This document shows, piece by piece, positions 21,170 to 32,472 of a stretch of DNA of 64,000 nt. Origin of the DNA: Gerris lacustris (Eukaryota > Arthropoda > Insecta > Hemiptera > Gerridae); contig OX578284.1 in assembly GCA_951217055.1 (NCBI GenBank), positions 30,034,187 through 30,098,186 of the forward strand, read 5' to 3'. Within the stretch, counting starts at the first letter, position 1. The number at the start of each line of letters is the position of its first letter. The notes beneath the pieces were generated by a model. It worked only from the letters and a program-made list of their open reading frames with translations. It ran no database searches and was not told the origin of the DNA. A program made the position numbers and the translations under genes.

Positions 21170-23590
21170 AACACAAATTAAATAAATAAACATTATTTAG
21201 TGGCTAAAATTGTAAATGCGAATTAATACATCTAACAAATAGCTTTAAATTATATCTCAATATAATTTCTACTAACCAAAAATAAATACTGTTTAAATAC
21301 ATTATGGTAAATCGATCTGAATAAAATGTTATCAGTTGCTATTTGATTCAGCCAACAATCGTGTTATTATATTTATAAAGTTTAAATTTTAAAACACAAT
21401 CGTGTTAAAGTTTTAAAAATAAACACAGTTAATTGTTCAGTGACAAATATCCTGGATAGATCTTGTGGAAATTGAACCTATATTTATTGTTCAAAGTTTC
21501 AATTGTTTAAATTAATAAACAAGTTGTTTTTTTAATGTTAAATATTAATTTTATTTGCCTTTTATATAAATGCTAGATTTTTTTTATTTTATTTTTGGAG
21601 ACTAAATATTTACAAAGAAAGAAGAATCTTAATTAACATGTCTATTTTTAAAATGCTAATGAACTCTATATTTAACTAAATGAAATAAAAATCAAAACAC
21701 CTCTTGATTTTTATTCATATTAGGGAAAATAAAATTAAATAATTATTATATATTTTAAATAGTCATCATTAAAACATTTACATTACTTAAATAAAAATCT
21801 TATCTTCTTATTAAATTTAAAAAAATTAAGTTACTAGAGTGCTTAAATAATTTTTTTTTAAATTAAATTTAGCTTAAATTGTATATACACCTTAAAAGAG
21901 GCACTATATAAATGTTATTTAAACGAGTTTATGTATGATAAATACAAAACAAAAAAAAGCAATAATAAAACAACTGGTCATAAGCGTGTTATTAATTGGT
22001 ACTAAACTATTTATATAGGAATAATTGGATTAACACAATAACATTATGATGTAATACCGATTATTGTCAAATTTAATACTTATATTTATAGACAATTTAG
22101 AATTTGAATCCATATAAAATAAAACTATTGTATTTTTGTTTCTAAAACAAAATAATTTCGTGAAACAAAGTTTAAATGAAATCTAGAAGATTATGTTAAA
22201 TTCCGAATTTCAAACTCCTTCCTGAATGATTTAACTTTTCTAATTCTGTGTAAGACATTATTTGCAATAATCCAAATATTTGTTTGAAAATAACATTTTT
22301 ATACATTAGTTTTACCTTTATAAGAATATCTGATAGGTGATTTATCATATTATGTTAAGTTAAGTTTCACAAATTGTTAGTTTAAAAACATAATTGTGTG
22401 CAAATTAATATTATGCTACTATTTATGAGGACTCAGATTTTCTTGCTGCAAAAAACCATCTAAATTTTGAGTATTACAATTTCATGGCCATCGTCATGTA
22501 ATAGGTCAGATCTTTTCTCTTCCCTTTTTAAGCTTAAAAAATGTATTCAAATCCTGCACATTTGACATTTTTCTGATTAGTTTTATACTCGGCCTTAATA
22601 AAATATGTTTTCACGATGAATACATCAATTTAGAATCATTCTAAGGACATATTTTGATTTGACTTTTCCGATAGTATCACTTAAATATTTTACGCTGATT
22701 AATATTTCTCCTGTCTGTTTCAATATCCTAAAATTGCTTGAAACTTGATTGTTTTCTGGAAGTTTCTTCATTCGTAAATTCTTTAGCAGATCAAAGACAG
22801 AAACTTGAAGCAGTCAATTCAAAGCTTTGAACATACTGCTGTTCAAACTTTCAAATCTTGACTTTGATTTGACATAAGACGAAATCGACATCCATTCTTC
22901 TTTATTATTTAATGCTAAACAGTTCGAACAATTCTTTAAAGTTAACAATATTTTTTGTTAAGGTGATTATCCAATTTGTAAGGGTGCCTTGCGGTTTTTC
23001 AAATTGCTCAAGATAACATTGCTTTGATAACTGATTACTCCACCTGCCTCGCGCTTCCTTCAAACACATAAACCCTGAAGGCAGCCTCGCGACATGAGTA
23101 TAGATACCCAGTTTTAGATATTCAAATGACCTTTGATAGCTCTAAATACGGCTTGGAACTTATCTACTCGTTTAAAAGCATTCCTACAGTTAGATAGTTC
23201 TCTATAATGAACGGAATATATAACATGTATTATGTTAAGATATTCATATCGAAAGCATTAATAAGATAGGCTTCATTCTCCATTGCTAATTTTAAAATTC
23301 TAAGTTTATTTTACTAAGAATAAAAGACAAACTTAAATTATATAATAATTTTACTGATGTTTTATAGAAATTACTTAGTGATTCTACATAAAATACAAGG
23401 ATTCAAGTTGAACAATATATTAAGAAATTATTATTTTTTAATTCAATTGATTTGGTGTATTTTGTTTGCAAGCAATAAACGGTATTCTATTCTGCAGGTT
23501 TAATATAGGTATGTAGTTCTAAAGCGTAAGTTTCCGCAGCAAGAGTTTAATAAGTCTAGATTTTCCGGTGGTGACCACGTCTGAAATCTT
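21170..23590. other. AT-rich noncoding DNA, no feature recognised
   Basis: Long A/T-rich stretch with no open frame above background, no inverted-repeat ends and no recognised family copies. A slightly more balanced stretch at about 22440-23130 has no coherent frame or paired splice sites that I could trust. Confidence 0.5.
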
Positions 23591-24015
23591 GCGAACCCAA
23601 AGGCGCGTCCACACTATGCCGCGCAATGCCAGTTGGCAAGGCCAAGCGGCAAAGCCGTCTGGCAAACCAGGTGGCACCACGAAAATATTAATCCGTCCAC
23701 ACTGCAACTGGCAAAGCCAGTCGTGATCGTTATTGTGATGTATGACGGAAAAATAAAAAAATAAAAATAAAAAGAGGTGTCACACAAGATAAGAAGAACG
23801 GAGAGATAATAATTTTAACAAATTATAATTATAATCACAAAAAAGTTGGTAGTGATGTCATATAGGGGCTCGACGCTGGATGCCAAGTGCAAGGTTCCCG
23901 GGTGGCAGGTCACCTTGCCATACGACTTCTTGCCATCTGGCTTTCTTTGATCCGGACCGACGATCGTCGGGTTCGGCTTGGCATGCCAAGTGGCACGTTT
24001 TGTGCCAAATCTCTG
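23590..24015. mobile_element. GC-rich MITE-like block with GGCA/TGCC repeats
   Basis: Begins GGCGCGTCCACACTATGCCG and contains repeated GCCAGTTGGCAAGGCC, GGCAAAGCC and TGCCAAGTGGCAC words in both orientations, with an AT-rich insert at 23740-23860. CGTCCACACT occurs twice (23606, 23693). The many short inverted words and GC content recall a PIF-style MITE like that at 18004, but I could not define both ends. Overlapping frames on both strands are artefacts of the repeats. Confidence 0.4.
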
Positions 24016-24019
24016 AAGC

Positions 24020-24335
24020 AATCTCCCATGGGATTCACAAAAGCACTGAGCGGTTTCCGGTTATGGGATTCACAAAATCTCATCCATGGGATTCATTAAT
24101 CTTTTCCATGGGATTCACAAAATCTCTCCCATAAGATTCACAAAATCTCTTCCATGGGATTCTCACGAAAGCACCGAAATGGTCTTCGGTTAGGGATTCA
24201 AAAATTCTCTGATGCTATCTCCCACACGGGATTCACAAAAGCACTAAAGCGGTTTCCAGTTATGGGATTCATAAAATCTCTGACGAAGTCCCCCATGGGA
24301 TTCACAAAATATCCGAAGCGGTTTCCTCCGGAAAA
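24020..24335 (+). repeat. Degenerate minisatellite, core ATGGGATTCACAAAATCTC
   Basis: About ten imperfect units of CCATGGGATTCACAAAATCT, some with longer AAGCGGTTTCCGGTT spacers that themselves recur (24048, 24246, 24315). Two plus-strand frames translate it as repeated MGFTKS, but they run into neighbouring repeats and change frame between units, so a coding role is unlikely. Confidence 0.8.
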
Positions 24336-24538
24336 TCTTGACTGAATATATAGTTAGTTATTCTACATACTTAGAGCCAATTTATTCTATTATTTAAAAA
24401 AATAAAAATAAAAATAACGCAGGTTTAAAAGTAGTTGGAGGTCTTACCTAACTATGTACCTATAAAAATGTAATGTATATATACTCATACTCATATTATG
24501 ATAAACTACTAAGATATAATTTAATACTAAAGTTATCT

Positions 24539-25358
24539 GGCACTTCTTCAGACTGTTACTCCTCTAATGAAAAAACAATAGGAAGTAACTACATAACACC
24601 AAAATATTTTACCATATAAAGGAGGAGATTAGAGGAAAAAGATGCTTGATTAGAGTGACGTGAATAATTGAAAAATTGTAGTAATTCTATAGAATAGCTG
24701 CTCCAACTCCATATGAAACTGAAGTTAAAGTTTACAAATGGATTTGACATTTTACCAAGAGGCAGTCGATTAGTAAATTTTGAAAGGAATCTAATTGACC
24801 AAGCGGAGCGAGGTCTCTGTTTTAAACTCGACCGTTTCACATTTCGTCTGGTTTCTTAGTTACGCAGTCACAACCAAACATGGTGATGTAACTTGAAGCC
24901 ATTAACCGACCAAATACATTGTTTAATTTTATTAAATTGTGCATGGATGTTCCTTGAAGCCATTAAAATCTATGGGCAAAGTTTTTTTGGTCGCGAGGTA
25001 TACTGTTTACAAAACTACTAGTACATAAAAAAAACTAAAGTTATCTGGCACTTCTTTAGACTGTTACTCCCCCTGTAAATACAGAAGTGTGATATTCCTT
25101 TGTCCCAAAATACATTGGGCTAAACATTCGTTTGTCTTAATAGTTATTTAGACAAAGGAATGTATAAGGAAGTGACAATCTAAAGAAGGTGTATGGAATG
25201 ATCTTCTTTAGACTGTTGCTCCCCTTATAAATGCAGAATGCAGAAGTGTGATAATCCTTTGTTTCAAAATACATTGGACTAAACATTCCTTATACAAACA
25301 ATTATATTCTAAAAAAAAAAAAAAAAAAAAAAAAGGAGTAACAATCTAAAGAAGTACC
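24539..25358. mobile_element. Composite MITE with 8-bp AGTTATCT flanks and a third internal copy of the flank
   Basis: AGTTATCT occurs at 24531-24538 and 25039-25046, each followed by GGCACTTCTT, and at 25359-25366, preceded by GAAGTACC. Ends CTTCTTTAGACTGTTACTCC and GGAGTAACAATCTAAAGAAG pair as inverted repeats. Further internal ends near 25171 and 25199 show partial tandem copies. An A-run at 25313-25334 lies at the right end. An 8-bp duplication suggests hAT-type mobilisation. Confidence 0.65.
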
Positions 25359-25679
25359 AGTTATCTTAATTGCCATGAATAACAATTTTTTTTTAATTAT
25401 TTGTCACCATGACAAGAAGATTTTTTTAGTATAAGTTGATAAGGCAATACAAAATTATAAATGGATGAATACAACACCAAGAAAGAAGATAAAGGAATCT
25501 TTGAACTGGTTTTGTTTTGTAAACAAGTCAGAATTTCGTGTCAATCTATTTCTATTGCCTTGGTATTTTTTGTGTATGAATCATACCATGTTGACAAACA
25601 ACTCAACGTAATCTATATGCATTATTTCGTTTTATTTTATTTTTCAAATATTTATGTTTCATACTAACAGTTTATAAAA

Positions 25680-26372
25680 TCGGTCCGGTACAACTGAGAC
25701 AAACTTTCTCATACAGTACAGATTTGATACTGTATTTCAATTCCATAATATCTCATTCAGTTGATTTTTTAAAAACGTTTAACTTTTTCCCGGGAAAACG
25801 ACTTTTATCATTCGATTCATATTTAGATGGACTACATTTTATAATTTTTTAATCAAAATCGTCGTAATTTTAACATTTTATCACGTTATTTCCGAATTTT
25901 AAGGTAAGGTACATTTAATTACTATTATATGTATATCAAAATTAACAATAAAAATACCTTCTTCTCAGCGGGAAATCGAACCCGGCCTCTCACCATCTGC
26001 GTTGCTACTATCTCAGGAACTAGATTTCCCCCGGGAAATGACTTATATGGTAAGAGTAGTATTTAAATAGACCAAATTTTAGAATTTATTAATCAAAATC
26101 GTTTTTGATCGAAAAACATTTTTCGAGAATTTGTTTCCGTTTTTGGGGGGTAGCACCCCCAAATTTGGAGAAATAATTAATTTCTCGGTATCCCCTCGAG
26201 TATAATTTTTTTGAACATTTATGCCAAATTTCATTGAAATCGGCCCTTAATGCACAAACGACTACAGTCCACATAGGAACCAGTTAAAGACCTAAAATGG
26301 GTAAATCCATCAAAATCTCCAAAATAGAAATACTTTCTCTTTATTACGAGGTATATGTAAATGAGAAAGTAT
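25680..26372 (+). mobile_element. Family A copy, type 1, rearranged
   Basis: Starts CGGTCCGGTACAACTGAG and AAACTTTCTCATAC. The CCCGGGAAAACGACTT block occurs first at 25787, and a second similar block follows the B-box region (AGCGGGAAATCGAACCCGGC at about 25968). GGGGGGTAGCACCCCCAAAT and ATGCCAAATTTCATTGAAAT follow, then an extended ACTTTCTCTTTATTACGAGG end. The doubled CCCGGGAAA block suggests a recombination between type 1 and type 2 copies. Confidence 0.7.
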
Positions 26373-26756
26373 AAATTAAATGTAAAGCTTAAGCCACAAT
26401 AGTCCAGTCAATCTTATCAAATCTCTGAAAAAAGTCAGTTTATTGAACTATTAAACTCAAACTAAAAATATCTTGGTATACAAAATACTTACATATTATG
26501 GTAGAAAGTTCTAACTTGAGGTAAAGTCATACTTTTTATAATAATTATAATTTTGATATTAAACCAACCAACTGCATTTTTTTAAATTATTTCAAATAAA
26601 ATACTGCTTTAAACTAATCATTTAAAAAATCTAATATAGCGTGTGCATATTATAAATTAATAAAATTTGTGTTTTATTTCTACTGTACTCTTAAATATAT
26701 AGGTAGGTAGTTAATATAAAATAAATATAATATTTTTTACTCTTATGTTGGGAAAT

Positions 26757-27430
26757 AGCTGCTGATAGGATGGTATAGCGAGGGTGGCGTGGCTAGGCGA
26801 TGTTCAAATATCAAAGAAAACCACATTTTTAAAATGGTTTTCAATTTTTATTTTTTTTTATTGAAAGAAAAATGTCGTCGCCAACCTTTTTCTGTTGCTG
26901 TTTCGACGGCATTGTCACCTAGTTCGCGACAACATTTTTCTTTAAATTAATTTTTTTATTGTGAAATGATGTGGAGAGAAAATAAAGTGGTTTTAATTAG
27001 TGTAAACAACGGAGCGAAATACGCGACCGGCTCGAAGTAAAGGAGCGCGCAACGTTCACTCACATCACTCTACCGAAAGTAAACTGAATGATTTTCCCCC
27101 TACTTTGTTCTTAGGAGTCGGAGAACATGATAAGGTATCCAAGACAACGGGATCCCCACTTGACAAGGGGTAACGCTGAATCCCCACCACTATGTACTCC
27201 CCTCTACTTGTAGTAACCTCTTTATCACGTGTGTAGTGGAGTAGTGGCAGCGTTTTCTTTTGTTTCCTCTTGTCAAACCTCCTGCCTGCGACCTACCCCT
27301 GTGTCATTGTTCCCTCCTCGTGATACGGAATACGGATTGTTTCAATGCTTTCCTCTGTCCAGTTCACATGATAGATGGCCAACTTACCACCCACCCTTTT
27401 CACTATTGAAAATTGAAGATGAATTTGAAT
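26757..27430. other. More GC-balanced, CpG-bearing block of unknown role
   Basis: Unlike its surroundings, this block has several CpG words (CGTCGCC, GCGCGCAACG, CGACCGGCTCG) and a foldback at 26864-26943 (AAAGAAAAATGTCGTCGCC / GTTCGCGACAACATTTTTC). The plus-strand frame at 27229-27432 is Ser/Pro-rich and not recognised. It could be a decayed transposon or an exon or promoter-proximal region of a gene, but I see no supported exon. Confidence 0.3.
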
Positions 27431-27526
27431 GATAAACTCTACTGTAAGCCTACATTTAAAAAAAATCATTCATCAGAATGACCATAATGTTTCCGTTACA
27501 TTTGGTAAGCTCGGAAGCAAAAAATA

Positions 27527-27574
27527 ATTGAAGCGAGCGTAGCGAGCTTCCTACATTCAACGAAATATGCTCCG

Positions 27575-27634
<60 letters not shown>

Positions 27635-28330
27635 AGTAACGTTCACGCGTGTGACGATAACTTGAGTAAAAGTTGACCGATTTAGTTGAAATTTGGTATA
27701 CATGATCCTCTTACTAATACTCAGGCTAAGTTCGTTGGACAGCGTGATCCGTCCAAGAGTTCGCGCGCAATGCTCGCGTAAACGAGAGGTACAAAAATTA
27801 AATTGGAATTTCAGGACGGGAAAAGATTCTATCATCATCTATTCGATGAGACGAACATTTTTTACAAATAACATTTTTTACTAAAACCAACAGCGACACC
27901 GCTATGACTTAATAAAGATCGCTAAAACTATTAAAGCGGACCTAAACGTTTATAATAGAGAAAACAACCTTTTTACCGATATCTTACGTTCTAACGAAAC
28001 GATTTTAATAAAACTTCATATAAACCATCTAATGCACAATTGAAACAGGTATGCAAAATTTCAACTTGATACAAGCAAAATTCTTTGCGTAGTGACGAGA
28101 TACATTTATAATAATTGTTTAAAAGCTACCGCGGGTGGTGAAGATTGTTATAGGTTTGTTTAGGAAGTAAAGCTTGGTACCGAGTACCCCCACTCTTCCC
28201 TACACTACCCTCTTCCACTTATTTTCAACCATGACATTCATCATGATTAATAAATTTCAATATTCAGTATTTCATTGCAATACGCTCGCTTCAATGATAG
28301 AGCCACGCGATGCCTAGTTTATTCAAGACT
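27527..28330 (+). mobile_element. Family X copy 3, the most complete
   Basis: Runs from GAAGCGAGCGTAGCGAGC through a (TCTG)n microsatellite at 27575-27634, GTGACGATAACTTGAGTAAA, GAAATTTGGTATACATG, GCGCGCAATGCTCGCG, TTGGAATTTCAGGACGGG, GCGACACCGCTATGAC, TTACGTTCTAACGAAACG, GTACCGAGTACCCCCACTC and CGCTCGCTTCAATGATAGAG. It serves as the reference for copies 1 and 2. The minus frame at 27838-27557 reads a DRQT repeat from the microsatellite and is not a gene. No enzyme is encoded and no terminal inverted repeat or poly(A) was identified, so the class is unknown. Confidence 0.75.
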
Positions 28331-29530
28331 AAAAGAAAATCTGCTTGACACTGCTCATACTGAACTTTCTTATATCTTATAATATATATACACTAACACT
28401 TCTTTGTTATTTTTATACATTTTGTAGTTACTCTAGTTTTCGAGGGGATTTAACATATCAAATTTTATGCAATAATAATAATATTACCCCACGTAGAATC
28501 AAATTTTGATGCTTTAACTATTTTAGCTATCTTTGACCTGTAATTTCCCAGGAAAGTCACTTACATATTATATGGTTGTTTTATGTTGGTATATAAATTC
28601 TCCTATTTTCAAAAAGAATTTGATAAAAAAATTGTATATAGTTTCTGAGAATAATTTTTATCCATAATGTTATACAAACTTATTTTAATCTGAGAAACTC
28701 AGGTAAAACATGTTAGACCGCAGTCCTAAATAATAAATAAAACAAAGAACGTAAAAATCACATTCGTAGGTATTTATTTACAAGTGAATTTTTACTATGT
28801 ATCATGAAAAATTATCATAAAAATGTTGTCTCCCCATCTATTTAATTTGCTTTTAAAAAAATAATCTTATTAAATTATCTACCATTTTAATGACAGTTTT
28901 AAGTCTAGGTAAATAAACTGTTTCTTTAAAAAAAAAAAATAAATAAATAAAACATTGCTTGATTCAAATACCACATACACTATAACATATTGCACAAATA
29001 CATTAAACCACATTGATAGAATATCACATGAAAAATGTATATCATGATATAGTTTGGATAAGTTATATCGGATCAAGTTGTCAATAAAAAATTCTAATTG
29101 TAAACAGATTCGTTGAGATTACCTGAACGTCTGTAGGTTTCTTTATTCTTTATATAAACTGTAGAACACAGAAGCCGCCATTGTTAAGTGTAAAAAATGT
29201 AACAATTTGAATTCAAATCCATATATATAATAGTTTACTTTAACATATAAATAGCTTTATGTAAATAAACTAATTCCTCGAATCAGCTTCTTAATGAGGC
29301 TTAACACAGATAAATTAAAATAAACAGGAAAGTAAAACATCTCATTGCTTCACTAATTCCCTCTCTTTCTCTGTCAGTATACCATTCTAGCTTATACTCA
29401 TCACCCATTCTTCAATCCTACATTTTAACTGAACATTTCTTTTGCTTATAGCTTTTCTCATTTAAAAGATTTTTTTGAAGAACACTTTTTTATGGTTTTA
29501 GAAAATGCAATCAATTAATCTTCTCAAATA
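28331..29530. other. AT-rich noncoding DNA, nothing recognised
   Basis: Uniformly A/T-rich with short homopolymers. The only longer frame (29076-28879, minus) is Phe/Tyr/Val-rich chance translation of AT-rich DNA. No repeat boundary or RNA gene is visible. Confidence 0.55.
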
Positions 29531-29551
29531 GATGTATGTATAATGTATATA

Positions 29552-29760
29552 CTCAGTGCTTGATTTGTAAAAAATGAGGTTCCAGTACAGAGAACTTGTG
29601 GTCCAAAAGTTGTGAAATTTTGACTTTTTAAAACGTTATTGTAACGCTTTTCTGAGCATTTTAAAGGTGTGAAGGTTAAAAAAAAAACTCCCATGTACAC
29701 CAACAATCTTCTGTCAGAGGTGCCGGAATGGCGTACCGGTGCGTACCGTCACAAATAAAT
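29552..29760. mobile_element. hAT-like terminal fragments
   Basis: CAGTGCTTGATTTGTAAA at 29555 and CAGAGGTGCCGGAATGGC at 29714 both look like CAG-starting hAT ends, and GCGCTACTTCCCCTTCCGCC near 31382 could be an opposite end. I found no matching 8-bp duplication, so these may belong to several broken elements. Confidence 0.3.
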
Positions 29761-29884
29761 AAAATTATATAAATACCTCAGCTAACTAATAGTTTAGAAG
29801 GCAGCAAAGATACAACCTTATGGTACAACCGTATGGTGAATATGAATATAAAGTTTTACTCCCTCATAAACTCATAGGATCTAA

Positions 29885-30155
29885 AATTCGATTTTGAGAT
29901 TTTGACGAATTTACACATATTACAAGGACCAGAAGAGGAATTGAAAAAAAGTCTGTTGGTTGGTCATCTGTGCAGACGGGTTGAGCCTAAATTGATGGGC
30001 CGATTTCGATCAAATATGGCATACATGTTCAGAAAAATCTTATACCCCGAGGTAAAATCGAGAAATGAATGTTAGCTCTACATTTAGTGGCGCTATCCCC
30101 TAAATAAGAGTATTTAGGGGACATACATGACACAAAAATTTCTTGAAAAAGGTTC
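29885..30155 (-). mobile_element. Family A fragment
   Basis: In reverse orientation shows TTCGATTTTGAGATTTTGAC, CTGTGCAGACGGGTTGAGCC, GGCCGATTTCGATCAAATAT, GGCATACATGTTCAGAAAAA, TACCCCGAGG and ATCGAGAAATGAAT, then GGCGCTATCCCC. The terminal TTTCTCATATA part is missing and it runs directly into a tandem duplication. Confidence 0.65.
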
Positions 30156-30157
30156 CG

Positions 30158-30785
30158 TAGATTTTTACTACGTGTTTATTAGCTTCCTTTCTTGTTTGTT
30201 TGTTTGTTTGTCCAGTACAAATCTTGCAATCGACTTTTAACTAATATCCCGAGTAGCTAGACATTTGAAACTTTTAGAATAGCTCAGAACCCGATGAAAA
30301 TGCTTTTTTTTTTAATACTTTTAGCCATCTTTCAGCTGAATGTAATTCGTTTTTAGAATATTTTGCTGTATGGAAAGATAGTTCGGAAAAAAATCCGCAA
30401 GTTTTTTTTTTGTTTTGACATGACCCGTATTTTTACGATCGTCATTTTGACAGGTTTCAAATTTAAGATTTTTACTACGTTTTTATTAGCTTGCTTTCTT
30501 GTTTGTTTGTTTGTCAGGTACAAATCTTAAATCTTGCAAACGATTTTTGACTAACTTCCCGAATAGTTAGGCACTTGAAACTTTTAGAATAGCTCAAAGC
30601 ACGATGACAATGCATTATTTTAATACTGATAGCCATCTTTCAGCAGAATTTAATTTGTTTTCAGCAAATTTTGCTGTATGGAAAGTTAGTTCGGAAAAAA
30701 TCCGCAAGTTATTTTATTTGTTTTGACGTATCCCATATTTTTACGATCTTCATTTGAAGGGTTTCAAATTTGTGATTTTTTATTA
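30158..30785 (+). repeat. Tandem duplication, unit about 310 bp, two copies
   Basis: Unit 1 (30158-30468) and unit 2 (30469-30785) each contain GATTTTTACTACG, TTGTTTGTTTGTTTG, GAAACTTTTAGAATAGCTCA, TAGCCATCTTTCAGC, TTTTGCTGTATGGAAAG and AAAAATCCGCAAGTT in order. They differ by many substitutions, so the duplication is old. The units may be truncated copies of another interspersed repeat. Confidence 0.8.
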
Positions 30786-30950
30786 AGAAGTAAACATTTA
30801 ATGACAGCTAAAAAGAATAAGTAAACAAAGAAATATATTAATTGACGTATGACAACCAGGTGAGTCTACACTTGTGTACTAGATATCGGTTTATTTTTTC
30901 TATATCTGTACTTCTTTACTTGTACTTATTTCTTATTTTACTTCTCTTAC

Positions 30951-30969
30951 CCCCCCCCCCCCCCCCCCC
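30951..30969. repeat. Poly-C run of about 19 bases
   Basis: An uninterrupted run of C preceded by CTTCTCTTA in AT-rich DNA. Several similar C or G runs occur in the window (11967, 18408, 31330, 33720, 50488). Length calls in such runs are unreliable in assemblies. Confidence 0.85.
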
Positions 30970-31079
30970 TACACGGGGCCATATCGATGGCCACGGTTTT
31001 GATTCGGTGTTGGTGAGATCCGTTGTTCAAAGATTTGTCCTTTTATAGGTGTATGATCAGCTCTCTAGATGGTTGTCAT

Positions 31080-32460
31080 TTGTGTGAAGTAAATAAATTC
31101 GGAACTATATATATTTTACTATCATTTTATATAACAATAAAAATTATATTATCAACATTACATATTATGATTCAAAAGAAAATTAAAAAACGTAGTATAT
31201 AAAAAGTTCTTTTTATCTTGTAATTATTTACCATCATTTTATTAAAATTTTAAAATTTGTTCTTATATTATAGGTGGAAAGAAATTTGTAAAAAATATGA
31301 ATTTTGGGGGAAGGGGACTCAGATTCAGGGAGGGGGGGGGGCTTATTAGATAATATGACGCCGGTTTGTACGTATTCCCGGGCGCTACTTCCCCTTCCGC
31401 CCCTGATAATATTATGTCAAATAAATTAAGCATTGGTAATGATTAAACTCAAAAGTAAAAAAAAACGTGTTCGTTAATAAATAAATGTTCCCCCGGATGA
31501 TTTTTATTTGCAATAAATATATCTGTGAAAATTATTCTTTCTATATATTATTCCCTCCATAATAAAAAATACACAGTGTGCACAATTGCGTATTTATTAA
31601 AAACAGGAATTTTAAAATGTAGTTACAATCTAACGTCGTAAACTTGTTGTTTGTCATTTCCTTTTTATCACTTGTTATTTTTTGTTTCTACTCCGATTCA
31701 ACTATTTACGTTTAAAAACTATTCTTATTAACTTGTTTACAATTTCCTCGACAGTCTTTAGTAAACAACACAAGCTTTAGTTCCTCATATCTATATACTG
31801 AAATCATTTTTTTTGTTTTTATTCAAAGCTCCGTGTGGATTACTTGGACAATAAACGATAAACGAAGAAGGGGTTTTCTAAAAATAAAACATTCGCTTGA
31901 GTCATACACAATGAAATGCATATAAAAACTATTTAGAATCCAACGAGGGTTCAACAAAAGGTTATTTATAAAACAGGCAAAATTATAAATGAATACAATC
32001 ATTCATTAATCAAAGATTTTTTTTTTTACTAAATGTCCATTCATGTTATTTTACAAGCTTTTATTTAACTTGCAATGTTTGTATGTATGTATGTGTATTT
32101 AAGTATATAATATGTATGTATGTTCGGATCAATCCTTGCAACTGAATTTTAAAGCCGTTATCAGTTATCCTCAACCGATTGAATTGAAATTTTGCATACA
32201 CGTTTAGTTTGGATAACAATGCATGGTTAGTTAAGTGACGTCATTCTAAATCCAGGCAGCACAAGATGGCGGACTAGTTATTTTTTAAACACGCCCATAA
32301 TATGGGTATCAAATAAAAGGGTTTGCTTGAAGGCTTTGCTTGGTTGGTTGAAGAATACGAATAAAACCTTGTCTTTAAAAATGTTTTTTTAATCAAATTA
32401 TTTAGTGATATATTTTTTAATTCGTACCGTCCTTTTGTTTTTTGATTAAATGCTAACTAC
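31080..32460. other. AT-rich noncoding DNA with one degenerate interspersed repeat
   Basis: Mostly unstructured AT-rich sequence. About 32075-32285 contains GTATGTATGTATGTG, CGGATCAATCCTTGCAACTG and AATTGAAATTTTGCATACAC, the same microsatellite-plus-motif layout as other repeats here. No gene seen. Confidence 0.5.
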
Positions 32461-32472
32461 ATACTAACTACT

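Noticed and set aside
24020..24335. A CRISPR array at the repeated GGGATTCACAAAATCTC units
   Set aside because: Units are imperfect and directly adjoining without unique spacers of constant length, and the window is eukaryotic.
26757..27430. A CpG-rich promoter with first exon
   Set aside because: Composition differs from the surroundings but no start codon, exon boundary or coherent frame could be supported.
27557..27838. 93-codon minus ORF with repeated DRQT residues
   Set aside because: The repeat comes from the (TCTG)n microsatellite in family X copy 3. No domain or start support.
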